The position numbers were made by a program, and so were the translations under genes. From NCBI RefSeq assembly GCF_905147045.1, contig NC_065889.1, forward strand, positions 6,081,001 to 6,145,000: a stretch of 64,000 bases of DNA, given 5' to 3'. The DNA comes from Nymphalis io. Its lineage: Eukaryota > Arthropoda > Insecta > Lepidoptera > Nymphalidae. This document shows positions 24,021 to 35,841 of the stretch, piece after piece; within the stretch, counting starts at the first letter, position 1; each line of letters opens with the position of its first letter. The notes under the pieces were generated by a model. It made no database searches and had not been told where the DNA came from. It saw only the letters and a program-made list of their open reading frames with translations.

Positions 24021-27000
24021 ATCGATACAAATCCAAAGATAAAAGATGGAGAAGCATGAGAAGAAACGACTCGACATAAATGTGAGATTTTATCTATGAG
24101 GAATTGTTTAAATTAGATAAAATATTGTGATTATCTGTCCTAAAATGGCCTAATTATTTTTAGTGTATTTATTGGTAAATGTGGTTTCAACTGTGATTGG
24201 TCCGATTGTGTATAGAACGCTTAAAACATGTTAGCTTACTAGCACTTGGTTTGAGACTTATAATATTTAAAGTCCATATTATCACCACATAACTTGTATC
24301 AAAAAAAAAAGTCAAAACTCGACCCAAATCAACGTTTACCATCAAATAGTTGAGTCGTAATGAAAACAAAATTCCTAAATCAAGCCAAATCCCTATCAAT
24401 ATTTGTACCGTTACCGGCATACATATCAGCATGTGACTTGCATAGTTTCTTACAATGGAATACGACGCGTAGTGTAGATAACTGATATTCTTCTAGTTAT
24501 TGTGATTTGTTCGTTGATGTCATAAAAAAACAAACATAATTATAAACAGACTTCGAAAGCTAAATTTCAATACATCGAATTAGAGGAATTCTTTAAAATT
24601 TGTAAGTAGTAGACGAGTTGCTATATAATAATTAGTGATAGTGTTAACGCATGGTGAAACTAATTTCATGAAATTTGTATTTAATAATAAATAATCTATA
24701 GTTATTTCATAAAGTGCATTTTATATAAACATTACAGATTTTTCGCTGTTATGGTAGTATTGTGTATTTGTATCTACTTTTCAAAAACTTTCGACTTGTT
24801 ATGTGATATTTGAATTGCAAAACGATTTGTAATGTCAGTTGAATTATAAATAATGATAACATGCACGTTACCTGCCTTAGTGAATAAGAAATGGGACAAT
24901 TCCTTTTAAAATTCAGAATGAAATGAAACTGGTTACAATGTCAAAAGGAAAGAGAGTTTCTTGACCTGTGTCATTCTCAATCAAACCATAAATATAGCAA
25001 TAATAAAATGTAATTAAAATTACAGTTACGCCTTTGTAATGTAAGATTATAATGACATTTTACTGTTACTTGTATGAACAGTTTGTGTGAATGACAAGGA
25101 ACGAGGAAGTTGAATTTAGGTTGAGAAATGTTTGAAATTGTATACATCTAGTCAAATGGGGCTTCCATAGCGAATAATCGTATTGAACACAACCCCGTGC
25201 TATTATTTCATGAAATAACTATACATATCAGTAATATTGTGTGCCAAATGTTGATATTGAGAAATGTCCCATTTCAAATAGAAATATATATTTTCGAAAA
25301 GTTTGCAGTTGCTTATTTTCATAGTACAAGTGACTGATCGGAATTATAAAATGCATATTTAGTTAATAATATTTCACTTACGTTCGTCTGGTCAGTTATA
25401 GGAGGTGTATGAGAATGCTACTGCAACATAACTTGGGTCAGTTTAAGGTTGGTTCTTGCTATTCTATTTTATAAATAAATTTACATACTGTGTATTTATA
25501 GCATTCGTACTACATTACGTGCGTCTTCGCATATTGTTTAGAAAGCTTAATAAAAAAATGGTAACTGAGATAATTCACACACTAATACTACGTGTCAATC
25601 AATATAGTTTCACATTTAGTTTGTATAATGACATTCTGAAGAGTTGGATTTGTTTGATATACTGAGACGATGAGATTTATCCATGTTGTGGTTTTGCGAA
25701 GCTTGAGACGGCAACACAGCTTATATACTGCTGATTTCATTTATACTAAGTATATTATGCGACGCAATATTTTACGCGTGTTCTAATAATAAAATTTGAT
25801 ACATATTATTATTTTTGATAATCAGAAATTATATTTTTCCTATTAATTGTCGCCTACAAGGTGGCAAAATGTTTACGATAAATCATACTTTTGAGATCTA
25901 AACTTGTTTATAACGGAAGTATTTGTGTCGTTTTACTATTTATTAAAAGCTTAGGACGCAGCCAAGGATCTATTGTAGCGATAGACTAATTAGGATTCGA
26001 TGGTTTCTATTTGTATGGAAGTAATGGTTACAATAAACGATTTTTAAATGTTAATTATAGATAATACAAAATAATCGTACACGGTTTAATTACTTTTGCC
26101 TTAAGACTATCGAGTCTTGAAATAGCAATAAATTTTTTTATCGTAGAATCGCTGCACATTTGTGATAATAATTAATCACTCATTCGAGTGCCGCTTACTA
26201 CTCGGTTGACGTCCTCTATACGTAGACAAATTATATTAGAGAAATATTAGCCTTAAGCGTTCATAAACCCCATTTATCTGCCGGATCATTGATCGGATCG
26301 GATACCGACATTTGGTCGCTATTATAATATTAGGACAATTTTATTTCATTTTCGATGAACTATCGACATATTACGAATAGCTCGTCGAAGACAAATAACA
26401 TTGTATTATAATATTGAGTTATTGTGACAGACCTTTCAATTAGATAAATTAATTTATTCAATTAATAATTATTGAATTTATATAAACATCTGATGTTATT
26501 TTATTTAATTGTATTATTTATTCGTCCATCGATCCCGAGGTTTGTCACGATAGTGTTTATTTCGAAACGTATAGTAATAGTTGTCATGACACGGTATATT
26601 GTATTTTGCAGTGTAGATTGATAATGTAATTACAACGATCTGGTAATGTTGTATCTTTTGGGATAGAGAGCCCGCGCAATAAATAACTAGACCAATATTT
26701 AGAATATTTTACAGTGCTTTATTGATACGATGTGCTGATATTGTAATTTGTATGTAAAAATAATTTGAAACGTAGTTAAGTTGGTAGGTATGTTACCATT
26801 TCTATGATTGTTTTTTTGGACCTATTTCGTAGCGTTTTAAAGAGACCGTCACTATTGAAGACTTAATCCATAAACTAAATTAATAAAGGCTATTTATTAT
26901 TATAAATATAAATTATGAGAATAATTCGTAGCCAATTATTTATAAATAAAAAGATTAGTCCAATATCGATAGTCACTTTTAAAAGATACGTAAGAAGGTC

Positions 27001-27900
27001 GCTTATATCGTATAAATTTATTTAGCGTACCGTAATATTCTGTAACTTTTTGGTACATAATAAATTGAAATATGTTAAAGACTGCCTAAATTAATAACTC
27101 AGTATAGTTGATGTGTAAACTGGCGACAGCGTTTCTTTAAATGTCTTCATGATATCACTGTGTAGTTGTTTGTTACTACAAGTATTTAGAATGAATCGCC
27201 TATTACAAAGGTATTGTAGGATCTATGGTAATTGTTTAGTAGCGATGTCGATATTTATTGATTTTTTTTTTATAATGATGTCACATTAGAACAGCTTACA
27301 TTGTTGTATTAGCAAGTTCAGTATTATGTTTAAAGTAATGCCATACTTGTATCAAATGGATTTATATTATTTCGTTTTATATGCGATTGTTTACTTATAC
27401 GTTTACTATAGTATTTTTTTTATACGTTAATACGATTTATTTGTACATTTCTCTTAATTAATTCTGCATAACATTGTATCTGAGTTGCATGCTTATTTGT
27501 ACAGTTTACATTTTGTGTGTCAAGTTTTCTTTGTAATTATTTTGTAATATAAATATAGCACGTTATTTACAATCTGATAAAATATGTTGTTTTATTTATT
27601 TTTATTATCTTGTAAACGTTTTTATATACCATCCGTACCATTGAATATTTTGTATGTAAATTAATTATTCGCTCGTCAAATGTTTTGCTGCTAATGAATT
27701 TCTTCAATACATCAGATGTTCTATGTAATATTATTACATATCGAAATTAAAATGTTTGCCAAAGGTTTTCATTGTTACCATGCAGAAAGCCATGTAGTCG
27801 CTAGCGTCGCCCTGCAATCGCTGTATCTCACTCCGTATAGCAGAATATATAGTTTTTAAAATTTTCAGCGTCCTAGCTACTATACCACGTCCTTAATGCA
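24021..27900 (+). other. C3G 3' UTR and downstream flank
   Basis: AT-rich sequence without credible coding potential. Several AATAAA hexamers occur (for example near 24684, 25004, 26026 and 27058), so the poly(A) site cannot be chosen from sequence. No repeat of note was recognised. Confidence 0.4.
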
Positions 27901-30132
27901 ATCGTAAGTATTTTATCTTATACATATTGTTATAATATCTAGTCCGAGCGGATGGCCGATTTAAAGTTATATTGCTTAGAGGTAAAATGCAGCTTATTCA
28001 AACGTTATTGATGTCATAAAAAATCCTAACGTCTAGCGGTCTAACAAACGGCTAGTATGCAGAAGTTATTTGGAAACATTAAATATTTAAATAAAATAAC
28101 ATAATTTATCATTACAAAATGTTTTATTATTTTTCCATGACCTTGTCGGTTACTGTTTCCACACCAACAACGATTACGAGGTAATTTGGACCGTCTTTTT
28201 CATGGAGTCCCATGGGTCCTACGAGAAGATTACATACTAGATTGATTGAACACTTAAGACAAACAGTGTTAAGGGTAACAATCAAACTAACTTTCGCATT
28301 TATTTATTGCGGATCACTTTTATGCCTAAAATTAGATAAAGCCTTCATTTTATAAATCTAAAAATATATTATCGAAAAACTGACTTAAGGCTTCGTTAAT
28401 TTTGACAACGCGGTTTTATAAATTACTTTTTTAATAAGACTTTGATTGTGTCGGATATAAAATAACTTTTTAGCTTATTTAATAGTTATATTAATATATA
28501 TTTTTTGAAAGTGATATTATTAGAAGTAGATATGTTATTTGAAGTAATATTTATTCAAAGTGCTAAGTAAAGGCAAAGTAAAAATTTTAATTAGGTAGTT
28601 TTACAATAGTTGACTACGAATAAAATGATCCGGTGCATGGTTAAATGGTTGAAAACAACTAAAAGATTAACTGTACATTCTTCTTAATAAACAAAATTGA
28701 GTTTTAGACCTCTGGGATCACTGATCCGATTGTGATAAATCTTTAATGATTTGTTCTGCGTAGGTATGTCCGCTAAGGTCAGGAACTTTAATGGACGCAC
28801 GCCTTAAAGAACGCTTTTAAAGCCTTTAGCCTTACTACTACTACTCTACTGGCTATTTTTCTATCTATCGTTTGCATAGATTTTCATTTGTCAACAAGTT
28901 TTCATGAAATAAATCCACCGTACTCTAACAACAGTAACAGTAACAGCCTGTTAATGTCTCACTGCTGGGCTAAGGCCTTCTCTCCCTTTTTGAGGAGAAG
29001 ATTTGGAGCTTATTCCACCACGCTGCTCCAATGCGGGTTGGTAGAATACACATGTGGCAGGATTTCAATGAAATTAGACACATGCAGGTTTCCTCACCAT
29101 GTTTTCCTTCACCGTCAAGCACGAGATGAATTATAAACACAAATTAAGCACATGAAAATTCAGTGGTGCTTGCCCGGGTTTGAACCCACGATCATCGGTT
29201 AAGATTCACGCGTTCGAACCACTGGGCCATCTCGGCTTTTTACTCTAACAAATATTTAAGGAATTTCGTAAATGTAGCGTATTTCTGAATAATCGATACT
29301 AAAATTGTTCACAAAAAATAAAAACGTTAATTTTATGGGTAATTTTGAAAATTTGGTCGTTCCGCTTATGATATATATAACAAAACAGTCAATCAGTCTG
29401 GTATGTTCGAATATATCGATTAAATCCTAATTAAAAACGATATCCAAATTTCTATACCAAAAACTTTAAAAAAAAAAACTGTAAAATCACGAACACGAAC
29501 AAAAAGTTATCACGAACTCCAATGAGTTATTAAAAAAATAAATATCTGGGATTGCTCTAAATAAATATATACGTTGAGTTAGTTTATAAACTTTGTGTAT
29601 ATGTTTGTCTGCAAATGGTTTGACAGAGGAATAAGGAATGACTAATTAATAGTTAGGTGGTAGGCGATGGGTTGGTTGGATCTAAGGTGGTCAGGTTAGT
29701 AAATAGTAATAATGTTTGTAAATAAATATTTAATATAATTTATTTTAATAGAAAAAAATATATATCTCCGAAAATCTGAATTATTCGGTATAGGTAGACA
29801 ACTATCGGACCAGAACACAGTTAATTTTTTAAACAGTGCCATTTTGTAAGTAAATACTTAAAAATGCACTAATATCTAGATCTAATAGTAAAAAAACCTA
29901 CAGTTTTGAAATGAATTCCTAAAATCGATTTAGCAATTTTAAATAGTAAATTACATTCTTACTTATGTAGAAGCTAATTGCGAAGTGTTTAACAACTACA
30001 GACATCCTTGTTCACAGTAGGGTTTTAAGCGCACAATAGATAAACACCGTGGTGAAACAAAAGTAGCTAATTACAACAGCATGTGCTTAGATTACTTATC
30101 TAATTAGGTGATCGATACTTCCCTCAAATTAC
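27901..30132. other. Intergenic DNA between C3G and the first astacin
   Basis: AT-rich and without genes. It contains one complete minus-strand SINE (28932-29240). Nothing else recognised. Confidence 0.5.
28932..29240 (-). mobile_element. Complete tRNA-derived SINE (family A) with target-site duplication
   Basis: Same element, length and orientation as 6481-6789. Flanked by TACTCTAACAA at 28921-28931 and 29241-29251. The box B-like GGTTCAAACCC is retained. The short open frame at 28888-29136 is carried by this SINE. Confidence 0.85.
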
Positions 30133-30167
30133 TATTTAAAAGAGGCGACTATATTGCAATCTTCAGT
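30133..30167 (+). promoter_or_regulatory. Core promoter of the first astacin gene
   Basis: TATTTAAA at 30133-30140 is followed at the usual arthropod spacing (about 30 nt) by the initiator TCAGT at 30163-30167. This places the transcription start near 30165 and rules out a non-ATG frame beginning upstream at 30154, so the first usable start codon is ATG 30208. Confidence 0.6.
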
Positions 30168-30207
30168 AATAAACGTACCTACCCGTAGTGTTATTTTATG
30201 TTTCACG

Positions 30208-33200
30208 ATGATGCTAAAGTTAAGTGTAGTTTTAATTTTATCGGTTTTTTCCAATGCAGCACCAATTGCTGAGGAATATCGCTTTAGTGTTAACGAATTT
30301 ATAATGAATAATGGTAAATATTTAATAAAACATTTTTACTAAGAGAATATTTTGCTTATTTAGAGCCGAGATGGTCTAGTGGCTTAGATCTTTGGATCAC
30401 ATACCTAGGTGTAACCGAAAGTCTGGTCTGAAATAGGGCAGACCCCACTGAATTTTCATGCTTGATTTGTGTTTATGATTCGGCGTTACAGGCAAATTTT
30501 GTTAGGAGACTTGTATTTGACGAATATATTTTTAGCAACATTTGTATCCATCAACTTACGTTCCAGCCGCTTTGAGAAATAAGCTCCGAACCTTCTACTT
30601 AGAGAAAGAGGAGGCGTTTTTCAAGCTGTGCAGCTTCTTGAGTTATTTAAGTGCTTACTGTAATTTTTTTGTAAAGGCAATTTCTTAAATAAATTTTAAG
30701 AATGCAATGCTATTCAATTTTTTTAACATGTTTTCGTTTCATAAATAGTATTTCATTTCGATTATGGTGTAGGCTATGGTTACAAAAGAACGGGACGGAT
30801 TTTTCTATAAGCTCAAGCTTAGGGCGGTAAAACTTAATAAGGTTTTTTTAGTATTCGTACCCTCTATGATCTCTATAAAATTTAAACGTGTCCATAGAAA
30901 TTTGAAAAAAAAATAGTCCTATGAAGATTCCAATTATTAAAATTATCTAGGAGTAGGGCGGCAATCTTCCACAGGCCTAGCAAACCAGCCCTGCAAATAA
31001 ACCATGTACTAAGCAATGCAATGTGGTTTATTTGAAATTAGTTCAGTTTAAATTTTTCAACGGTATACAGACCGTTTTATTTCACGTGACATGCGAAGTA
31101 AGTTCTTACAGAATAGCACTGCTGATAACAATATAGTTAATTTACCATTGTACCAAATTTATGTTTTTGGTAACGCATAAAAGCTCGTTTAAAATAAATG
31201 TGTAATAATTGTTTTATTTGTAGATATAGTTCAATTGTTGTAAAAACAATCTATTATCTAAGGAAATTGTCCTGTTGTCTTGTTAAAATTGCGTGGAAGG
31301 TATTTATGTTGCTATATAAATAAGCAATAAAATAATATAGGAAATTGATGGATTTTATTTCAGAAGCGTTATTTACATTTTTACTTTTAAAACTAGTAAG
31401 AGCGTCGAGTCAGACGGAAATAAAATAAAATTGTATAGTATATGCCTGGAGACATAACGAGTACCTACATAATATCTAATAAACCTGGTGTTTTGATAAG
31501 TTTTATCATGAATTTCCATCTTTTTATTTTTAGCGCATTTTTTGTAGTCGTTCAACATATATTTTTTGTAGATATAGCTTCAAGTACTGATGCAGAATTG
31601 GGCGAACATTTCGAAGGAGACATGTTATTGTCTTCGTCGCAGCAACGTGCTATAAAATACGCTAATATTGAACGTAATGGCTTAAGAAACAATTCCAAGC
31701 GATGGCCCAACCGCACTGTTGTTTACCATATCGTTGAAGATGATTTTGGTTAGTAATTGTGTTGTTATTAAAATATGTATATGAATAAATGTAAGTGCGT
31801 TTTGATGGAAAACTTTCCATTTTATATATAGGTAGATATCCTGCATATCGTGGTCTTATACCAAAACGTTTACTCAACACCATAAATAGTAATGGTCACC
31901 AAATAATATGTGCGTACGTATTAAAACTTGAATAATATAGTAGTTCGACAATTGGACGTGATATTATATATTATAAATTAAAATTTTTACGATGTCCATT
32001 AGCGACAATTATGATTATTTACTGCGAATTCTATGATATATACCTAACGAAATATGTCTACGTAATCAGAAAACTGTCGTTTCCGATATTACATAATATT
32101 TAACGAATAGATAATAGTATCAACGGATGGTAGGGTTTTGAGCAAAAATGGGTTGGCGCCACCAACTCATCACTTATTCTACCACTAAACGGTTACACAG
32201 CAATGCATTATTTAAACTATTTATGTTTGAATGGTAAGTGAACTAGTTTAATTATAGACACAAGGGGGAGATAGAGTCTTAGTTTCCATGGCGCATCGAA
32301 CACCCACAATGCATCACTTTATTTCTTAGCTATAAAAAACTTTACTTTTTACAGATGAGAATGAATTAAAAATGATCGAAGAAGCTATGGCTGATATAGC
32401 TAATAAGTCGTGCCTTACGTTTCGTCCAAGGAAAAATAATGAACACGCAGTCATTATTCAGGTAGGTTGTATGTATGTATAATATTAATTAATTCTGTTT
32501 AAAATATATGACTATATTCTGCATAAAAAATAATATACTTATTACTATAAGAAAATATTACTAAATATTTGTTAACCACCTTTTAACAAAGATTTAGTAA
32601 TATTTTCTTGATTGGGTAAATATTTGTGACGAAAATATATCTATGGTCGACCGTAGCGGGCTACTTTGAATATGCTTTCAATTTGAGCGTAAATAAAATA
32701 AAATGCATGTGGTTTGTTGTATATTTAAAGATAATGGGTAAAATTATTTAATATTAGATGCAAATTTGAAACAAAACAGCAAATATTTTAATTTATTCTG
32801 TGTTCAAAAACGAGTGAGCAGTAGTAAACAGTCGGTAATTGACTGATTTACTCTTTCCTCTTTAAAATGGGGCTTGGAGCATATTGAGATATTGACCGTC
32901 TTCCAATGCAGGTTGAAGGACACACTTGTGAGATCTTTTTAACCTATAGGCAGATTTTATTTCATCGTCTTGCAAGAGATGAAAGATCAAGACAAAATAA
33001 CCTCATAAAACTTGGTAGTGCTTACTCAGATTTGACCTCGCGATGTTCGGTTAACATTGATCGATTATCGATCCTAACAATTCTACGTGTTATATGGTAT
33101 GTTGTAGGTATGGCAAAAAATTTAAATAAAAAAATTTTAAGCCCATATTTGTACAAAAAACAGGTTCAGAGAGTATGGTCCGATCCTTATGCACTTGAAA

Positions 33201-34651
33201 GTGAACAAACCACTTTCCCGCGTATCGATTATAAATTTAAAAATATTTAACATTAATCATTGCGTTATATGAAAATACGTCAACATTTTCACTTTTAACT
33301 GACATTATAAATTGAGTTTATCGTATATTAGTGATCACTTGTGATTATTTAACATTTTCATTCTAACATTAGTTATTAATTCAGAAATTTGGGGCAAACA
33401 GGGATCAGAAAACGGATGCTTTTCAAATGTAGGTTTCAATATTGACGAGCATCAGTCAGAAGAAGAAGAAGAAACGCGTCAAGTGTTAAACTTATCGGAA
33501 CGATGCTTCAAGTACGGGACGGTTGTACACGAAATGCTCCACACTCTCGGCTTCTACCACATGCAGAGCACATACGACAGAGACGATTTTGTAGAGATAC
33601 TGTGGGAAAACATAAAGTCAGGTATATTGTGGGAAACGTCGAATGAATTAACAATATATATATTTTTATTCAAACATGTTAGCAATTTGCGTTTATTTAA
33701 CAATTGCAATGATTAATTGTACATAATGTAGGTATAATATCAATTAATTATTTTTATTAGGCGTGGAGCATAATTTCGCAAAGTATACCATCGACACAGT
33801 GACCGACTTTGGTGTACGATACGACTACGACAGCGTGATGCATTATCCAGCGACAGCATTTTCAAAAAACGGAAATAAAACTATAATACCTTTGAAGGTA
33901 ATTAGTACTAACATAGTGGCTCCATGATTTGATTAGTTCACCTCCAATATCCTGTTCCTAAAGTCGTCAATTAAAATAGAGGTGTTCGTAACCCCTATGA
34001 TCTCGTTGGCACAAAGGAATAAGATAATAGTCAAAAAGACAGAAAATTACCATTAAAACAAAAATTAAATATTTTATTTAAGTAGGGCTCGTTACATGTA
34101 TGACAGTCCACTGCAATATTTATTGTATTTATGGTTTTTAGTAAAAAAGTTATTAAGAAATGTGAGCTAGGTCAAAGTTAATAAAAAAAAATATCCTTTT
34201 TATTTAACAACCATTGCTCAGTACAAAGGTTGTTACATAAAAAGGATAATGCAAATTAGTGTTAAACAAAAATATAAGAAAAATGTACATTGCCAGACTA
34301 TGTTTCTAGCTAAGTCTAGGATTTATGAAACTAAGTAAAAATTACATTATTTAGCCTACATAACAGACAATTTATAACTGTCTCAATTATAATGGCAATA
34401 AATACATTCTCATTTTATTGTTGCGTGTCAATAATACGTTTCATGCAATATTTAACGCTCCAATTTAATTTGTCATAACAATGTACGTTGTTACTTGAAA
34501 TTCGTTGATAAATCTTCAAAAATATAATTAAAGCATTTTTTTTAAGGAAAACGTGAAAATCGGACAGAGAAAGGGAATGTCTGAAAGTGATGTCATAAAA
34601 CTTAATAGAATGTATTGTGAAGATGACGAATCCATTAGTTACATGGTATAG
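30208..34651 (+). CDS. Secreted astacin-family zinc metalloprotease, six exons
   Basis: Exons 30208-30313, 31572-31748, 32355-32461, 33402-33621, 33761-33897, 34547-34651; phases agree; 283 aa. It opens with MM and a hydrophobic signal peptide, then a propeptide with the FEGD aspartate-switch motif (Asp52) that caps the zinc in the zymogen. The catalytic domain begins near RWPNRTVVY (about 79). The zinc motif HEMLHTLGFYH (173-183) supplies three His ligands and the catalytic Glu174; SVMHY (228-232) is the Met-turn with the zinc-binding Tyr. After the third His the usual Glu is Met184. A short Glu-run sits in the loop before the helix (149-154). Four cysteines fit the two conserved disulfides. 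AATAAA at 34769 is a likely poly(A) signal. Family known; substrate unknown. Probably extracellular, perhaps digestive or reproductive. Confidence 0.85.
30364..30640 (+). mobile_element. Diverged SINE (family A) in intron 1 of the first astacin
   Basis: Starts AGCCGAGATGGTCTAGTGG, an altered tRNA-like head, followed by CACTGAATTTTCATG and the body in degraded form. Confidence 0.6.
31442..31748 (+). CDS. Alternative first exon option for the first astacin
   Basis: Upstream of exon 2 the same frame stays open, with ATGs at 31442 and 31508. The second would give a strongly hydrophobic start (MNFHLFIFSAFFVVVQ) running directly into exon 2 without splicing, which itself looks like a signal peptide. 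The gene may therefore have two promoters. The spliced model from 30208 is preferred because it has a clear TATA/initiator pair and the same exon layout as the neighbouring paralogue. Confidence 0.35.
32122..32320 (+). repeat. Degraded family B copy in an astacin intron
   Basis: ACGGATGGTAGGGTTTTGAGC followed by TGAATGGTAAGTGAACTAG and the CTTAGTTTCC block, heavily diverged and truncated. Confidence 0.5.
32849..33075 (-). mobile_element. Diverged SINE (family A) in intron 3 of the first astacin
   Basis: The body is recognisable (GGGGCTTGGAGCATATT, then CAATGCAGGTTGAAGGACAC) but heavily mutated; the tRNA-like head is poor. The open frame spanning it is not a gene. Confidence 0.5.
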
Positions 34652-35841
34652 GAAATAGTAATTAACCTGGCAAGAGTTTCAGTGTTCGAATTGATTTATA
34701 CCAAATAGTCAATTATAAAATGTTACGGAACCCCCAATGATAATTAACAATGGAATTATATGCAATGCAATAAAAGCATTACACCAGACTTTTGTGTTTT
34801 ATTCTTCCTGCTTATGACGAGATTTATGTTCAATAAATATTTACGCAATGTTTTAGTTAATAAAAAATATGTATGTAATTGAACTTTAAAGCTATTTTTA
34901 ATAGATATTAATTAAATTTAGAAATCAAATGTTCACAACATTACAAACTTATCGAGATTTAGTACTAAAACGGTTATAACTGAAAAAATATAAAAATGAA
35001 CGAGCTAACTTTTTTTAATTTTATAATTTTGCCTATTTAATGTGAAAGCGTAACGAAGTCTAATAAATATTTTGTCTCCAATTACTGCTCCGAAACAATA
35101 TAGACTTTATAAGATATAGTATGACTGAATCTTTTTCGCGGTCAAATTCTTGCTCTGAGCGAGCAAATAAAGATAGTAAAAAACTATATGATATTAAAAT
35201 TATTCAAAAATTTATGTTTTTAATTATTTGACCTAATACCATATACAATTATTGATATCGAATTATTCAAGATTCGAGTCATTGAAGAATGTGGTGCCTT
35301 ATGTATTCTTCTGTGACGGTTGGCATATACTACAGTCATTACAATGATTTTAAGTCAACGATGACAAGTCCAACGCCTAATGAAATTGCTTGACTAAATT
35401 TGCAAGATGAATAACAAAAGTTAAGATACTATGAGGCAAACAAATTATCGAAATCAAGGTTTTGTTCAATGATAGAATAAGTCGAGCAGTAAATTTAGCA
35501 ATTGATTCTTGCATGGGAGGCGTGAGCCGTTGCCACGGCACGAGCGCGCTGTCGCAAGATGCTTCTGCAGTAGCGCGATAACACCTTGTGAAATGGTCGT
35601 ATCTAACACTATATTAATTCCCGACCCGCCTCGGTGGGTTTTGTTAGACAAAAACTTCGCTGTGTAGCGTAAAAACTTTAATTCGCAAGTTTTTCTTTGT
35701 AGCTTAACCCAAACTGTGTTATGTGGCTGTACCGTTAATATGACACACTTTTTGCCAAATATTTGAGCTACGTTTGTGAAAGGACAGTACTAATGTATTT
35801 ATTTTAATTTTCATACATTAATATTAAGTAGAAATTTAAAT
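34652..35841. other. Spacer between the two astacin genes
   Basis: Holds the 3' end of the first astacin (AATAAA at 34769-34774). A patch at about 35500-35680 is clearly richer in CpG than the rest and contains no gene; its nature is unknown. No TATA/initiator pair was found for the second gene. Confidence 0.4.
34769..34774 (+). terminator. Poly(A) signal of the first astacin
   Basis: Canonical AATAAA 118 bases after the stop codon, followed by a T-rich stretch within 40 bases. Confidence 0.5.

Noticed and set aside
30154..30342. Longer N-terminus for the first astacin from 30154
   Set aside because: It begins with TTG, overlaps the initiator, and the transcript should start about 30165.
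33385..33401. Alternative acceptor TTCAG at 33384 for astacin exon 4
   Set aside because: That start brings a stop in the required phase; the acceptor at 33400-33401 gives the conserved GSENGC start shared with the paralogue.
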